DNA of 20,017 bases, taken from contig JAFGNY010000360.1 of NCBI GenBank assembly GCA_016926765.1, forward strand, positions 1 to 20,017. The letters are read 5' to 3'. The notes beneath the pieces were generated by a model that saw only the letters and a program-made list of their open reading frames with translations, was not told where the DNA came from and made no database searches. The position numbers and the translations under genes are program-made. This DNA comes from Bacteroidales bacterium (GTDB taxonomy: Bacteria; Bacteroidota; Bacteroidia; Bacteroidales; FEN-979). Positions 8,777 through 17,362 of this stretch are shown here, one piece after another (position 1 is the stretch's first letter; the number at the start of each line of letters is the position of its first letter).

Positions 8777-10063
8777 ATGAATACGATGAACGAAGAAAAA
8801 ATAAAATTTGTAAATGGACGATTATGTGTTCCTGACCAGCCGGTCATTCCGTTTATTGAAGGCGACGGAACAGGGCCGGATATATGGAAGGCCAGTGTTA
8901 GGGTCTTTGATGCTGCAATTGAGAAAGCATATGGCGGCAAACGAAAGATTCATTGGGAAGAGGTACTCGCAGGAGAGAAAGCATTTCAAATGAAAGGGGA
9001 ATGGCTCCCTCAGGAAACCCTTGATATTATCCATGAATATCTGATCGCGATCAAAGGACCTCTCACAACCCCGGTGGGAGGAGGGATCCGCTCACTGAAC
9101 GTTGCGCTCCGCCAGATTCTCGATCTGTATGTTTGTCTCCGGCCGGTTCGTTATTTTACCGGTGTTCCCTCTCCTGTGAAGTATCCCGAACAGACAGATA
9201 TGGTAATTTTCCGGGAGAATTCTGAAGATATTTATGCCGGAATCGAATGGATGGCTGGCACACCGGAGGTGAAAAAGGTACTTGACTTTCTGATCGGTGA
9301 GATGGGCGTAAAAAAGATCCGCTTTCCACAATCCTCTTCGATCGGGATCAAACCGGTATCGAAAGAGGGGACGGAACGACTTGTCAGAGCGGCAATTTCG
9401 TATGCGCTGAACCATAAAAAACCTTCTGTGACTATTGTCCACAAAGGAAATATCATGAAATTCACCGAAGGTCAGTTCAAGCAATGGGGTTATGATCTGG
9501 CCGAACGGGAGTATGGCAACCGGGTCTTCACCTGGCAGCAATATGATGTGCTGAAGGAGGAGAAGGGAGAGGAGATTGCCCAGGCGAAGCAGGATGAGGC
9601 GATCCGGGAAGGCAAGCTCATCATCAAGGATGTGATCGCTGACGCATTCCTCCAGCAGATTCTCACACGTCCATCCGAATACGCTGTGATCGCTACTCTC
9701 AACCTCAACGGCGACTATATCTCAGATGCGCTGGCTGCGATTGTGGGAGGCATTGGCATCGCTCCCGGGGCCAACATCAACTACGAAACAGGTCATGCCG
9801 TGTTTGAAGCAACCCACGGCACAGCTCCCAAATATGCCGGCAAGGATCAGGTGAATCCGGGTTCGGTAATCCTTTCTGGTGTCATGATGCTGGAATATAT
9901 GGGATGGCTGGAAGCAGCTAAATTGATTGTTAAAGGAATCGAAGGAGCTATTGCGGGAAGGAGGGTTACATACGATTTCCATCGCCTGATGGAAGGTGCC
10001 ACCAAACTGAAGTGTTCGGAGTTCGGGGAGGAGATTGTGAGAATGATGACGATTGACAATTGA
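8777..10063 (+). CDS. icd: NADP-dependent isocitrate dehydrogenase (E. coli type)
   Basis: A 428-residue dimeric isocitrate dehydrogenase, oxidatively decarboxylating isocitrate to 2-oxoglutarate. It is very like E. coli Icd. Ser106 in GGGIRSLNVALRQ matches E. coli Ser113, and Arg112, Arg122, Arg146, Tyr153 and Lys223 line the substrate site. Metal-binding aspartates lie in NGDYISDA (Asp313, Asp317). Cofactor residues are the NADP+ set: HGTAPKYAGK (347-356) plus Tyr399 and Arg403 in YDFHR. The start could be ATG 8777 or 8786 (MNTMNEE); neither has a Shine-Dalgarno site. It follows the fusion gene by 21 bp and is probably co-transcribed with it. Ser106 is the position phosphorylated by AceK in E. 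coli; no AceK homologue is in this window. The TGA at 10061-10063 is a genuine terminator. Confidence 0.96.
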   Translation: MNTMNEEKIKFVNGRLCVPDQPVIPFIEGDGTGPDIWKASVRVFDAAIEKAYGGKRKIHWEEVLAGEKAFQMKGEWLPQETLDIIHEYLIAIKGPLTTPVGGGIRSLNVALRQILDLYVCLRPVRYFTGVPSPVKYPEQTDMVIFRENSEDIYAGIEWMAGTPEVKKVLDFLIGEMGVKKIRFPQSSSIGIKPVSKEGTERLVRAAISYALNHKKPSVTIVHKGNIMKFTEGQFKQWGYDLAEREYGNRVFTWQQYDVLKEEKGEEIAQAKQDEAIREGKLIIKDVIADAFLQQILTRPSEYAVIATLNLNGDYISDALAAIVGGIGIAPGANINYETGHAVFEATHGTAPKYAGKDQVNPGSVILSGVMMLEYMGWLEAAKLIVKGIEGAIAGRRVTYDFHRLMEGATKLKCSEFGEEIVRMMTIDN

Positions 10064-10297
10064 ACAGTAAGAATTGATAATGTTACCGGGTAGCGAATAA
10101 CGGGATTAGTGAGATAAGATCAGGCTCGCAGGGTCTCCATCGTTTTATACTCTATTGGGTTGCGGAATAGGCTCATGCATTGAATTTGATCTGATTATTC
10201 ATACTGTTTGTATATATCCTCCTGATGATCATAGAATATTTTTATGGGGTGAAGAATAGATGGTAATTTTAAGGTAGTTTTTCATTCTTTCGAATCC
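10064..10297. other. Intergenic spacer between TCA operon and exported-protein genes
   Basis: 234 bp with no supported gene and no convincing terminator hairpin. The best promoter candidate on the plus strand is TTG (10160-10162), an 18-nt spacer, then TGAATTTG (10181-10188). This is one mismatch from TAnnTTTG, but at the usually conserved second base, so it is weak. The spacer marks the change from metabolic to exported-protein genes. Confidence 0.4.
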
Positions 10298-11269
10298 ATG
10301 AAAACTCACCAAATCATTCAGGTATTTATCATGAGTACCTTTTTATGGTTTATACCGGTTTTTATATCCTCTGCACAGCAGGTCCCGGATACTAACTTTA
10401 CATTGACCATACGCCAGCCAGCCTACCAGAAAGATAGCGGGCCGCTTGTCCTGATCGATCAGGCACATCACAATATGCATACGAAAAATGGAGGTTTCTT
10501 GGCATTCAGTAGATTACTGGAGCAGGACGGTTACCGGGTCCGGAGTCTTCAGGCAGCGGTCAATGATTTGGAAGTATTGAACGGATGTAAAATACTGGTG
10601 ATTGCCAATGCACTTGATTCGTCAAATCTGGGGAACTGGGTACTCCCCACCCCTTCTGCTTTTTCAAAAGAGGAGATCAGTATGATCAGGTCGTGGGTGA
10701 AAAACGGAGGCAGCCTGTTTTTAATTGCCGACCATATGCCGTTTGCAGGAGCTGCGAGTAAACTGGGGAAAGCATTCGGTTTTGAATTCATCAATGGTTT
10801 TGCTTTTACCGGAGAACGGACATGGCCTCCTTCAGAATTTTCTGTTGAGGATGAAACCCTGCCAACCTCTCCCGTTGTGACAGGTATCCGGGATTATGAA
10901 AAGACAGACAAGGTGGTTACCTTCACGGGATCCGCATTTTATACCCCTGACATGTCAACACCAGTGTTAAGCTTTCTGGAGGAGCATCGGTCACTTCAGC
11001 CCGATACTGCCTGGAGGTTTAATGCCAAAACACGCTGGCAGGATCTGAAAGGCTTTCATCAGGGAGCCATCCTGAAATATGGCAAAGGGAAAATCGCAGT
11101 CTTCGGCGAAGCAGCCATGTTTACTGCCCAGATCGTCAACGGAAATGTTCCGGTTGGTTTCAATTCGGACGTTGCACCACAAAATGCACAATTCACCCTC
11201 AATGTGATTCATTGGCTGGATGAAGTGAAGGAGTATCATGGTAAAGCTGTTACTAATCCTGCAAAATAA
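10298..11269 (+). CDS. DUF4350-like periplasmic protein
   Basis: A 323-residue exported protein. Residues 1-27 are a signal peptide ending SSAQQ. The mature part has the alternating strand/helix pattern of a glutamine-amidotransferase-like fold: GPLVLIDQAHHN (48-59), KILVIANAL (98-106), then SKEEISMIRSWVKNGGSLFLIADHMPFAGAA (123-153), and KYGKGKIAVFGEAAMF near the C-terminus. This pattern is typical of DUF4350 proteins. I see no nucleophile-elbow Cys, so amidotransferase activity is not supported and a binding or structural role is as likely. The next gene starts 12 bp downstream, indicating co-transcription with the protease/PDZ and metallo-beta-lactamase genes. The cellular role is unknown. 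Confidence 0.82.
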   Translation: MKTHQIIQVFIMSTFLWFIPVFISSAQQVPDTNFTLTIRQPAYQKDSGPLVLIDQAHHNMHTKNGGFLAFSRLLEQDGYRVRSLQAAVNDLEVLNGCKILVIANALDSSNLGNWVLPTPSAFSKEEISMIRSWVKNGGSLFLIADHMPFAGAASKLGKAFGFEFINGFAFTGERTWPPSEFSVEDETLPTSPVVTGIRDYEKTDKVVTFTGSAFYTPDMSTPVLSFLEEHRSLQPDTAWRFNAKTRWQDLKGFHQGAILKYGKGKIAVFGEAAMFTAQIVNGNVPVGFNSDVAPQNAQFTLNVIHWLDEVKEYHGKAVTNPAK

Positions 11270-11281
11270 CGCTCTCATGAA

Positions 11282-12583
11282 ATGAAAAGAGCTTATCATC
11301 CCATAGTGCACCTTATACTGATAATCCTGCTGTTTACACAAAGTATTGCGGTGGCGTCTGCACAAACCGACGGAGGTCAGCAGGAAGACTCCAATGTCGA
11401 AACTTTTATGAACTATCTCCAAAAAAACTGGGATGACATTCACGATGTGATTATGAGATTCCATCAGGATGATCCTGGTTTAAAAGGGATAGTCTTTATT
11501 CATATGGACTGGGAAAACGGAACGCTTTATTCCTCATCCATAGACAGCAATGATACCGGCAATCCGGATTTCCTGATCAGCGAAGAGTTTGCTCAGGATA
11601 TGGGCATCGGGATTGATACCGGTAATGCCGGGCAGATCCCTGAAAGGCAAATGAATGTTCGTTTAGGCGGCAAGATGGTTAATTTCGAGGGGGTAAGAGT
11701 GGTTGTGGGTTCAGGGATCCAGTGGCTTTTCAACACGATGCATATTGATGGCAATGTTCCGTCCACTGTGTTGCAGAAATATCAGGTGGTTTTCGATTAC
11801 CCCATGCAGCAACTGACCCTTGCTGAACCAGGAATCCTTACTCCCCGTGGCGTTCGTTCTCCTGCCCGCATACATCCTGTCACAGATATCATTCAACTGG
11901 ACGCAGTTATCGATGGAGAAAACTACAGTTTCGCACTGGACAATGGAGCATCCTTCAGTTTTATATCCGACGACCTCGTTGCCAAACTCATTCAACGTCA
12001 TCCGGAATGGCCAAACAGCAAGGGGGCTGTCGGATGTGCCAACATATGAGGATTCTGGCCCGGAGAGGAAAGCTGGCCGTTAGTACGTATCCCTGAATTC
12101 AACTGGGGAAGCATCACTATTACCGGTGCAGGAATTGCCGGACTTCACCCTTTTTCCCGGGGTAACACCGGCGTAGGAGCCTGTTATTCCAGGAAAAGCG
12201 CCCGTCCCGTGAACGGTTTTTTAGGCCCTAATGTATTCAACTCTTTTCGCGTAGAGATCGTTTATGCAGATAGCGCTGTCTATATTGAAAAAGAGACTGA
12301 ACCCGATACCCATGACATGGATCTGGTTGGCCTGACCCTGAAACCGCTTGAAGACCAAAGATATACCGTGATCGGTGTAGTCAATAAAAAGGGGAAGCCG
12401 GTAGTGGAAGGGATTGAACCGGGTGATATACTCCTGCAGATCAGCGACCTCAAAACGACCGGTGCGACAATGGGAATGGTTATTGATGCCCTGAGAGGAA
12501 AACCGGGAGAGAAACGGATCCTCATCCTTGAACGGGAGGGTAAAGAGTTTACCGTTGAAGCCAGTGTGGAACGATTTTTATAA
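11282..12583 (+). pseudogene. Exported aspartyl-protease-like/PDZ protein, interrupted by in-frame TGA
   Basis: One reading frame of 433 codons holds a complete exported protein except for TGA at 12047-12049 (codon 256). Residues 1-27 are a signal peptide (VASA/QTD). A retropepsin-like region follows, whose second repeat has FALDNGASFSFIS (D220 NGAS), where the active-site DTG is changed to DNG. Codons about 348-432 are a PDZ domain with the VVEGIEPGDILLQI binding groove. After the stop the same frame continues convincingly (GFWPGEESWPLVRIPEF...). The open fragments are 11282-12049 and codons 257 onward, where a GTG at 12209 could restart the PDZ part. Most likely a Trp or similar codon became TGA, or there is a consensus error. 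Family members pair an aspartyl-protease fold with PDZ in the periplasm; the substrate is unknown. Twelve bp from the DUF4350-like gene. Confidence 0.78.
12047..12049 (+). other. In-frame TGA inside the protease/PDZ gene
   Basis: The codon lies between GCANI and GFWPGEE. No frameshift accompanies it. Nothing convincing as a selenocysteine insertion hairpin follows: only a 4-bp GGCC stem with a 14-nt loop. A G-to-A change in TGG (Trp) is the simplest origin. Confidence 0.75.
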
Positions 12584-12616
12584 AGAAAATCAGATAAAAA
12601 CAGTAGTAACTTGTAT

Positions 12617-14266
12617 ATGAAAATGATATTATCATTGCTGGCCATTCTCTGCATGCTGATCAGTTGTTCTGTCAGACATGACTGTATGGTAAAATCTCAA
12701 CAGACCGGTCTGCTAAAGACCAACTGCTATCTTGTTTATGATCAGATCACAAAAGAGGCGGCATTGATCGATCCCGGAGATACCATTCCGGCTCTGTTGC
12801 GGATCATTGACACGGAACAGCTTTCAGTGAAATATGTCATTATTACGCATTGTCATCCTGATCATATAAAGGGTGTTAACTATATAAAGGAAAAATTTCC
12901 GGACGCCAGGATTTGCGTTAGCCCGGTCGAATACAAGGATATGCAGGAGTATGCCCGATGGAGGAACATTTTCGATACCTCCCTGGTCAAGGCCTGGAGT
13001 AAGGATACTGCCATGCAACAACTGATGGATCTTGATTACCGGAAGATCCTTCCGCCTGAAATCGCATTGTCGGAGAACAAATCACTTCGTCTTGGAAGCT
13101 TGAAACTGAAGGTTTTGGAAACCCCCGGTCATTCGAGAGGCAGCATTACCATTGCAGTGGAACATAATCTTTTCACAGGAGATCTGATCCTTTTTGGTGA
13201 GACCGGAGATATCAGGTACAAATTCAACTCCAGAGAAGATCTGGTGAAGTCAATACATCGGATATATGATGTTTTTCCTGACAGTACAATGATTTATCCG
13301 GGTCACGGAAACAGGACAACCGTTGGAGTTGAGAAAAAAACAAATAAACGTGTGCCTGATGAAAAGGAACGGGCTCATATTGCTTACCGGATCCCGGAAA
13401 ATGATCTGATCCCGGAGGGGATCGCTTATTCCTCTTCCACCAACTCATTCTACATCGGGAGCATCTTCAAAACAAAGATTATCAGGGTAAATGCGGAAAC
13501 GGGAGTTTATATGGATTTTATTCCTTCTGATAACCCGGGTTTACAGGTTCTTGGAATGACGGTCGACGAACGCACAGGATCACTGTGGGCTTGTGCAAAT
13601 GGAATAAAAAATGGCCATGAAATTGCTGCCGTGATCCGGTTTGACCTGCACGATGGAAAACAGCTGACATATGTTGAATTTGCGGATACAGTTCCTGTGC
13701 TGTTCAACGACCTGGCACTGGATAATGATGGAAATGTGTATTTCACCAATTCCTCAGGGGAGACCATCTACAGGATTGATCACCGAACCGGCGCTATGAC
13801 CCCGTTTATCGAAGGAAAAAATATTGCCTGCCCGAATGGAATTACCATCTCTCCGGATAACAAATTTCTGTATGTTGCTTCCGAAACCAACGGTATCAGA
13901 ATCATTGATATTGAAAAGAAGATCATTGTTGGCGAAAAGGATACCACCTTCATCTCCACCGGAATTGATGGATTGAAATACTATCAGAACAGCCTGATCG
14001 GAATTCAGAACGGAGTATGGTCAGAAAGTGAAATAAAAATCTGTAGGTATTTTCTCAATGAAGCGGGGAATGGAATCGTGGCAATGGAGATCATTGACCA
14101 GGATAATTTCTATTTTAATATTCCGACTACGTTCGTTATTGTAAAGGATCATCTGTTTTGTCTTGCCACCAGTCAATTGAGAAATCTGAGTAAATCCGGG
14201 TATGAACTGATCAGCAGGGAGTCGTTAACGGATATCCTTGTGTTGAAATATGATATTGATCAGTAA
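12617..14266 (+). CDS. Metallo-beta-lactamase/SMP-30-like fusion lipoprotein
   Basis: The ATG at 12617 is preferred over an in-frame TTG 6 nt upstream because it gives a clean lipoprotein signal, MKMILSLLAILCMLISC, with lipobox LISC and Cys17. The product is 549 residues. Residues about 20-245 form a glyoxalase II-like metallo-beta-lactamase domain: HCHPDH (78-83), His172 in TPGHSRGS, Asp189 in FTGDLIL, His230 in YPGHGNR. Together these are a full di-metal set. Residues about 258-549 look like an SMP-30/gluconolactonase beta-propeller, with possible metal ligands Glu267 (IPEGIAY), Asn407 (CPNGITIS) and Asp451 (GIDGLKY). Two hydrolases, thioester- or lactone-type, on one membrane-anchored chain suggest successive steps on a small molecule; the substrate is unknown. 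It starts 33 bp after the protease/PDZ gene. Intact, unlike its neighbours. Confidence 0.87.
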   Translation: MKMILSLLAILCMLISCSVRHDCMVKSQQTGLLKTNCYLVYDQITKEAALIDPGDTIPALLRIIDTEQLSVKYVIITHCHPDHIKGVNYIKEKFPDARICVSPVEYKDMQEYARWRNIFDTSLVKAWSKDTAMQQLMDLDYRKILPPEIALSENKSLRLGSLKLKVLETPGHSRGSITIAVEHNLFTGDLILFGETGDIRYKFNSREDLVKSIHRIYDVFPDSTMIYPGHGNRTTVGVEKKTNKRVPDEKERAHIAYRIPENDLIPEGIAYSSSTNSFYIGSIFKTKIIRVNAETGVYMDFIPSDNPGLQVLGMTVDERTGSLWACANGIKNGHEIAAVIRFDLHDGKQLTYVEFADTVPVLFNDLALDNDGNVYFTNSSGETIYRIDHRTGAMTPFIEGKNIACPNGITISPDNKFLYVASETNGIRIIDIEKKIIVGEKDTTFISTGIDGLKYYQNSLIGIQNGVWSESEIKICRYFLNEAGNGIVAMEIIDQDNFYFNIPTTFVIVKDHLFCLATSQLRNLSKSGYELISRESLTDILVLKYDIDQ

Positions 14267-14355
14267 AAAGTGAAAAGTTTACCATTGACCTGGATCCGGT
14301 GCAGGATTTCTTTAAAAGAACTACATTCAAAGGATTATAGTTTGATTCAGTGGAT

Positions 14356-14390
14356 TTTGTAAAAAGAAAGAAGAAATAGATTTACCTTTA
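14356..14390 (+). promoter_or_regulatory. Candidate promoter for the BNR-repeat gene
   Basis: TTTG (14356-14359), a 23-nt spacer, and TACCTTTA (14383-14390) match the Bacteroidota -33/-7 pattern with one mismatch in the last -7 base. Transcription would start near 14397, giving a leader of about 22 nt before the ATG at 14419. Motif evidence only. Confidence 0.35.
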
Positions 14391-14679
14391 TACTCAGAAT
14401 TTATTAAACCACAGTTCTATGATCAACCATCCCTCCCGTTGGAAACAGAAAACCAAGCGTAAACTCCTGATCGGCATTTTACTGGCGATCATAATTATGT
14501 TCCTCGTTGATCTGAAAGACAAGAGAACCACTTATGAGAACTTTTTAGTAAGAGAGTATTCGAGATTCCCGGTTCAGGCTTATGATGCTGATCAAGTTTC
14601 CGGATCATTCGGCTTTCCGGATATGGCTTCGCTGCAGAATCATTTCATGACACTCGATCCTGCATTAGGCTACGTTCCG

Positions 14680-14682
14680 TAG
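14680..14682 (+). other. In-frame TAG, first stop in the BNR gene
   Basis: Falls in ALGYVP-stop-ERLKEA, in the linker between the signal region and the first propeller. A single change from CAG, AAG or TAT would explain it. Confidence 0.75.
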
Positions 14683-15858
14683 GAACGGCTGAAAGAAGCT
14701 GTCAGGGTCAGCAGATCCTGTTTGAAATCAGGGGATGGATCAATGATGGAATGGGTGAATACACCGGTACAGACGGGAGGAAGAACCCGGGCAGTCATGT
14801 TTGACCCGAATGATCCCCTACACCTGAAGCTATGGGCCGGAGCGGTTACCGGAGGATTATGGTACAATGACAACTTCATGGATACGAACTCCTCCTGGCA
14901 TTCCGTGAGCGATCTCTGGCCGGGAATGGCCATAAGTTGCATCACATCCGATCCTCGTGATCCGAAAATCTTGTATGTGGGGACCGGGGAACCGCAGACG
15001 GCAATGAAAATATACAGGGAGTCCTCCGGGCTGGGATTTGGAATTTTCCGGAGTCAGGACGGAGGTGAATCGTGGAAATTGATACCATCAACGGATCAGT
15101 TCAGGTACATCACAGATATAGCCGTGAAGAATGAAAATGGTCAATCTGTCATCTATGCCGGCGTGGTCTCCGGATTTTACCAGGGAGAACAACATGCCAG
15201 CCACCCTTCCAACGGTCTTTATCGTTCGGATGATGGAGGAGAAACCTGGACACAGGTACTGCCCACTATTCAGGGCGTATTCAAACCCTATTTGCCATCC
15301 GATATTGAGATTACAGCCAACGGAAGGATCTTTGTGGGCACAATGCCCAATCAAAACAGGAAAGAAGGCGCTACCCTGTTCTATTCCGATTCCGGATTGC
15401 CCGGTGCCTGGATAAAAATGAACGAATATGCACTGCTGATCCAACAGTCGCCTCTGTTTAATATTCCGGGAAGGGTGATGCTGGCTTCCTGTTCATCGGA
15501 TCCCGGCCGGATTTATGCGGCAATCGCTGCCGGGGCGGCAGGAGTGGTTCCGGAATTTAATGACTGGTATGGCACATTTATTATCCGTTCGGACGATAAC
15601 GGAATGACATGGAGTGAATGCAATCTCCCGGATGACCTGCCCCCGGGCTTTGATAATTATGCCAATATCGCCTGGCATGCGATGACCATTGGCGTGGATC
15701 CGAATAATCCGGATCAGGTATATGTTGGTGGACTGAATGTTCATAAAAGCATTGACGGAGGGGAATCATGGACACGTATTTGTATGGGAAATCCTGTTCC
15801 TTCAAGCTGGAACACCTTTGTTCACGTGGATGAACACACCATCGTTTTCCAACCCGGA

Positions 15859-15861
15859 TAG
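15859..15861 (+). other. In-frame TAG, second stop in the BNR gene
   Basis: Falls in IVFQPG-stop-PGVMVTSNDGG, between propeller blades. The frame and repeat pattern resume at once, so a point mutation or base-call error is the simplest cause. Confidence 0.75.
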
Positions 15862-17225
15862 CCCGGTGTGATGGTGACTTCGAATGATGGCGGTGTGTTC
15901 TTCTCTTCCGATGTGAATCATCCGGAACCCTCTTTCAGGGAGATAAACAAAGATTACAACACGCTTCAGTTCTATACCTGTGCGCTCGGCCCGGATCAGG
16001 CAGAACCTCATTACCTCGGAGGGACTCAGGATGACGGAACACTTTATTACAACGGCTCTTCCCTATCCATGAATTCAATGGTGGCAGGTGGCGATGGCTC
16101 CTTCTGTTGTTTTGATCAAACCATCAACCGTCCGCTGATCGTCTCTGCCTTTTATAACAGCTATTACTTTTTCCCCGATGGCATCATCACGCAGTATGCT
16201 GATTTCAAATGGACAGGCATATTCATTAACCCAGCCGACTATGATTACCTGAACCATACCCTGTATGCCAATGCGGTGACATACGATCAGGTATATCCGG
16301 GGAGTATCGTGGTTATCTCCGGGATCCCCTATCAGCCTGTCGGGCAGATTCTCGACCTTAACACCGGTACAGATGTTCCGTTCTCGATCCTGAAGGTCTC
16401 TCCGTTTTCGGAACAGGATAATACCACCTTGTTTCTCGGGACACAATCGGGCCGGTGTTATAAAGCTATCCATCTTCAGGATGATCCGGATATTTCCGAT
16501 ATCGGGAGTTCGAAGTTCCCTGCAGCCAATCTTTCCTGTATTGATATCGGAGAGTCGGAGCAGGAACTTCTGGTTACGTTTTCAAATTTCGGGGTTGCCT
16601 CCGTCTGGTTATCCCTCGATGGTGGAAATACCTGGATGAATAAAGAGGGTACCCTCCCCGATATTCCTGTCAGATGGGGTGTTTTTCATCAGGAGAACAC
16701 CCATCAGGTCATGCTGGCGACGGAACTGGGAGTCTGGGTAACTGAAGATATCCGGGCGACGGATGTGTTATGGAGCCAATCAGGGGATGGATTACCAAAC
16801 GTGCGTACCGATATGGTCAGGATCCGTAAAAGTGATAATAAGACGCTGGCAGCCACTCATGGAAGGGGAATCTTTACGACAACATACCCTGTGGCGTTGC
16901 CGGAAATACCCACGCCTGAAACAACCCTGACGATCTCACCGAATCCGGCACCCCATACAATCCATATAACCGGCGGATCTGAAATAGAACAAAAAGCTAC
17001 GATCCGTATTTATTCCCGGGATGGACACCTGGAACTCAGCCAATCCATAAACTGCACCCATGAAACAGCAGATCATCAGTTGGATATTTCTTTTTTAGCT
17101 GATGGGATCTATCTGTTGACATTTACCCATGGTGCTTACACTGAAACCGGAAAACTGATTAAAATCCCCTCTTACTAATATCTGGAATTATCCATCAGTG
17201 AATCAGTGCAACAATGTATCAATGT

Positions 17226-17270
17226 TGGATTGCTGGCTACTTACTTCCAAATCCAGTAGATTCTTTTTTT
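17226..17270 (+). terminator. Candidate terminator after the BNR gene
   Basis: TGGATT (17226-17231) can pair with AATCCA (17250-17255). An alternative stem, CTACT/AGTAG, overlaps it, and a run of seven T follows at 17264-17270. The stem is short and AT-rich, so efficiency is doubtful, but position and T-run fit an intrinsic terminator between the BNR and Omp28-like genes. Confidence 0.35.
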
Positions 17271-17362
17271 AAAGGATAAACGCAGGCAAAATTTTCTTAA
17301 AAATTTTCTTATTTTGCGGTGATAAATAATATGTTATTCATACATTTCCAAAGTTGATCGTG

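Larger units (their letters stand above)
14419..17178 (+). pseudogene. BNR/Asp-box repeat protein with T9SS signal, interrupted by two in-frame TAGs
   Basis: A single frame of 919 codons encodes a complete cell-surface protein apart from TAG at 14680-14682 (codon 88) and TAG at 15859-15861 (codon 481). The N-terminus has basic residues and a hydrophobic segment (about 16-32) acting as signal peptide or anchor. Asp-box repeats (SxDxGxxW) occur at codons 212-219, 270-277, 391-398, 444-451 and 732-739, giving sortilin/sialidase-like beta-propellers. The last 80 residues form a T9SS type A sorting domain: SPNP, then DGIYLLTF and KLIKIP near the end. Open fragments are 14419-14682, 14683-15861 and 15862-17178, all one frame with no indel; TTG 14722 and GTG 15868 are possible but unlikely restarts. 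Enzyme activity is not evident; such propellers often bind protein or glycan. Fragments 2 and 3 lack an export signal, so the native product is probably lost unless the stops are read through. Confidence 0.82.

Noticed and set aside
12047..12090. Selenocysteine insertion at the TGA
   Set aside because: The only nearby stem is 4 bp (GGCC/GGCC) with a 14-nt loop, and the context reads as Trp rather than Cys.
12611..12616. TTG start 6 nt upstream of the metallo-beta-lactamase ATG
   Set aside because: It adds only two residues and weakens nothing else; the ATG at 12617 gives the standard lipoprotein signal.
14289..14313. Hairpin CCTG/CAGG followed by ATTTCTTT after the lipoprotein gene
   Set aside because: The stem is only 4 bp and the T-run is broken; too weak to call a terminator.
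11282..17178. Genetic code reassignment (TAG or TGA read as sense)
   Set aside because: TAG terminates citrate synthase and TGA terminates isocitrate dehydrogenase and the acyl-CoA dehydrogenase at sensible family lengths, and these large genes contain no in-frame TAG or TGA.
17195..17226. Short ATCAGTG/ATCAATG-like direct repeats before the candidate terminator
   Set aside because: Copies are few, imperfect and under 9 bp; no CRISPR-like spacing and no sign of an attachment site.
17354..17362. TTG start for the Omp28-like gene
   Set aside because: The ATG at 17363 directly begins a clean signal peptide.
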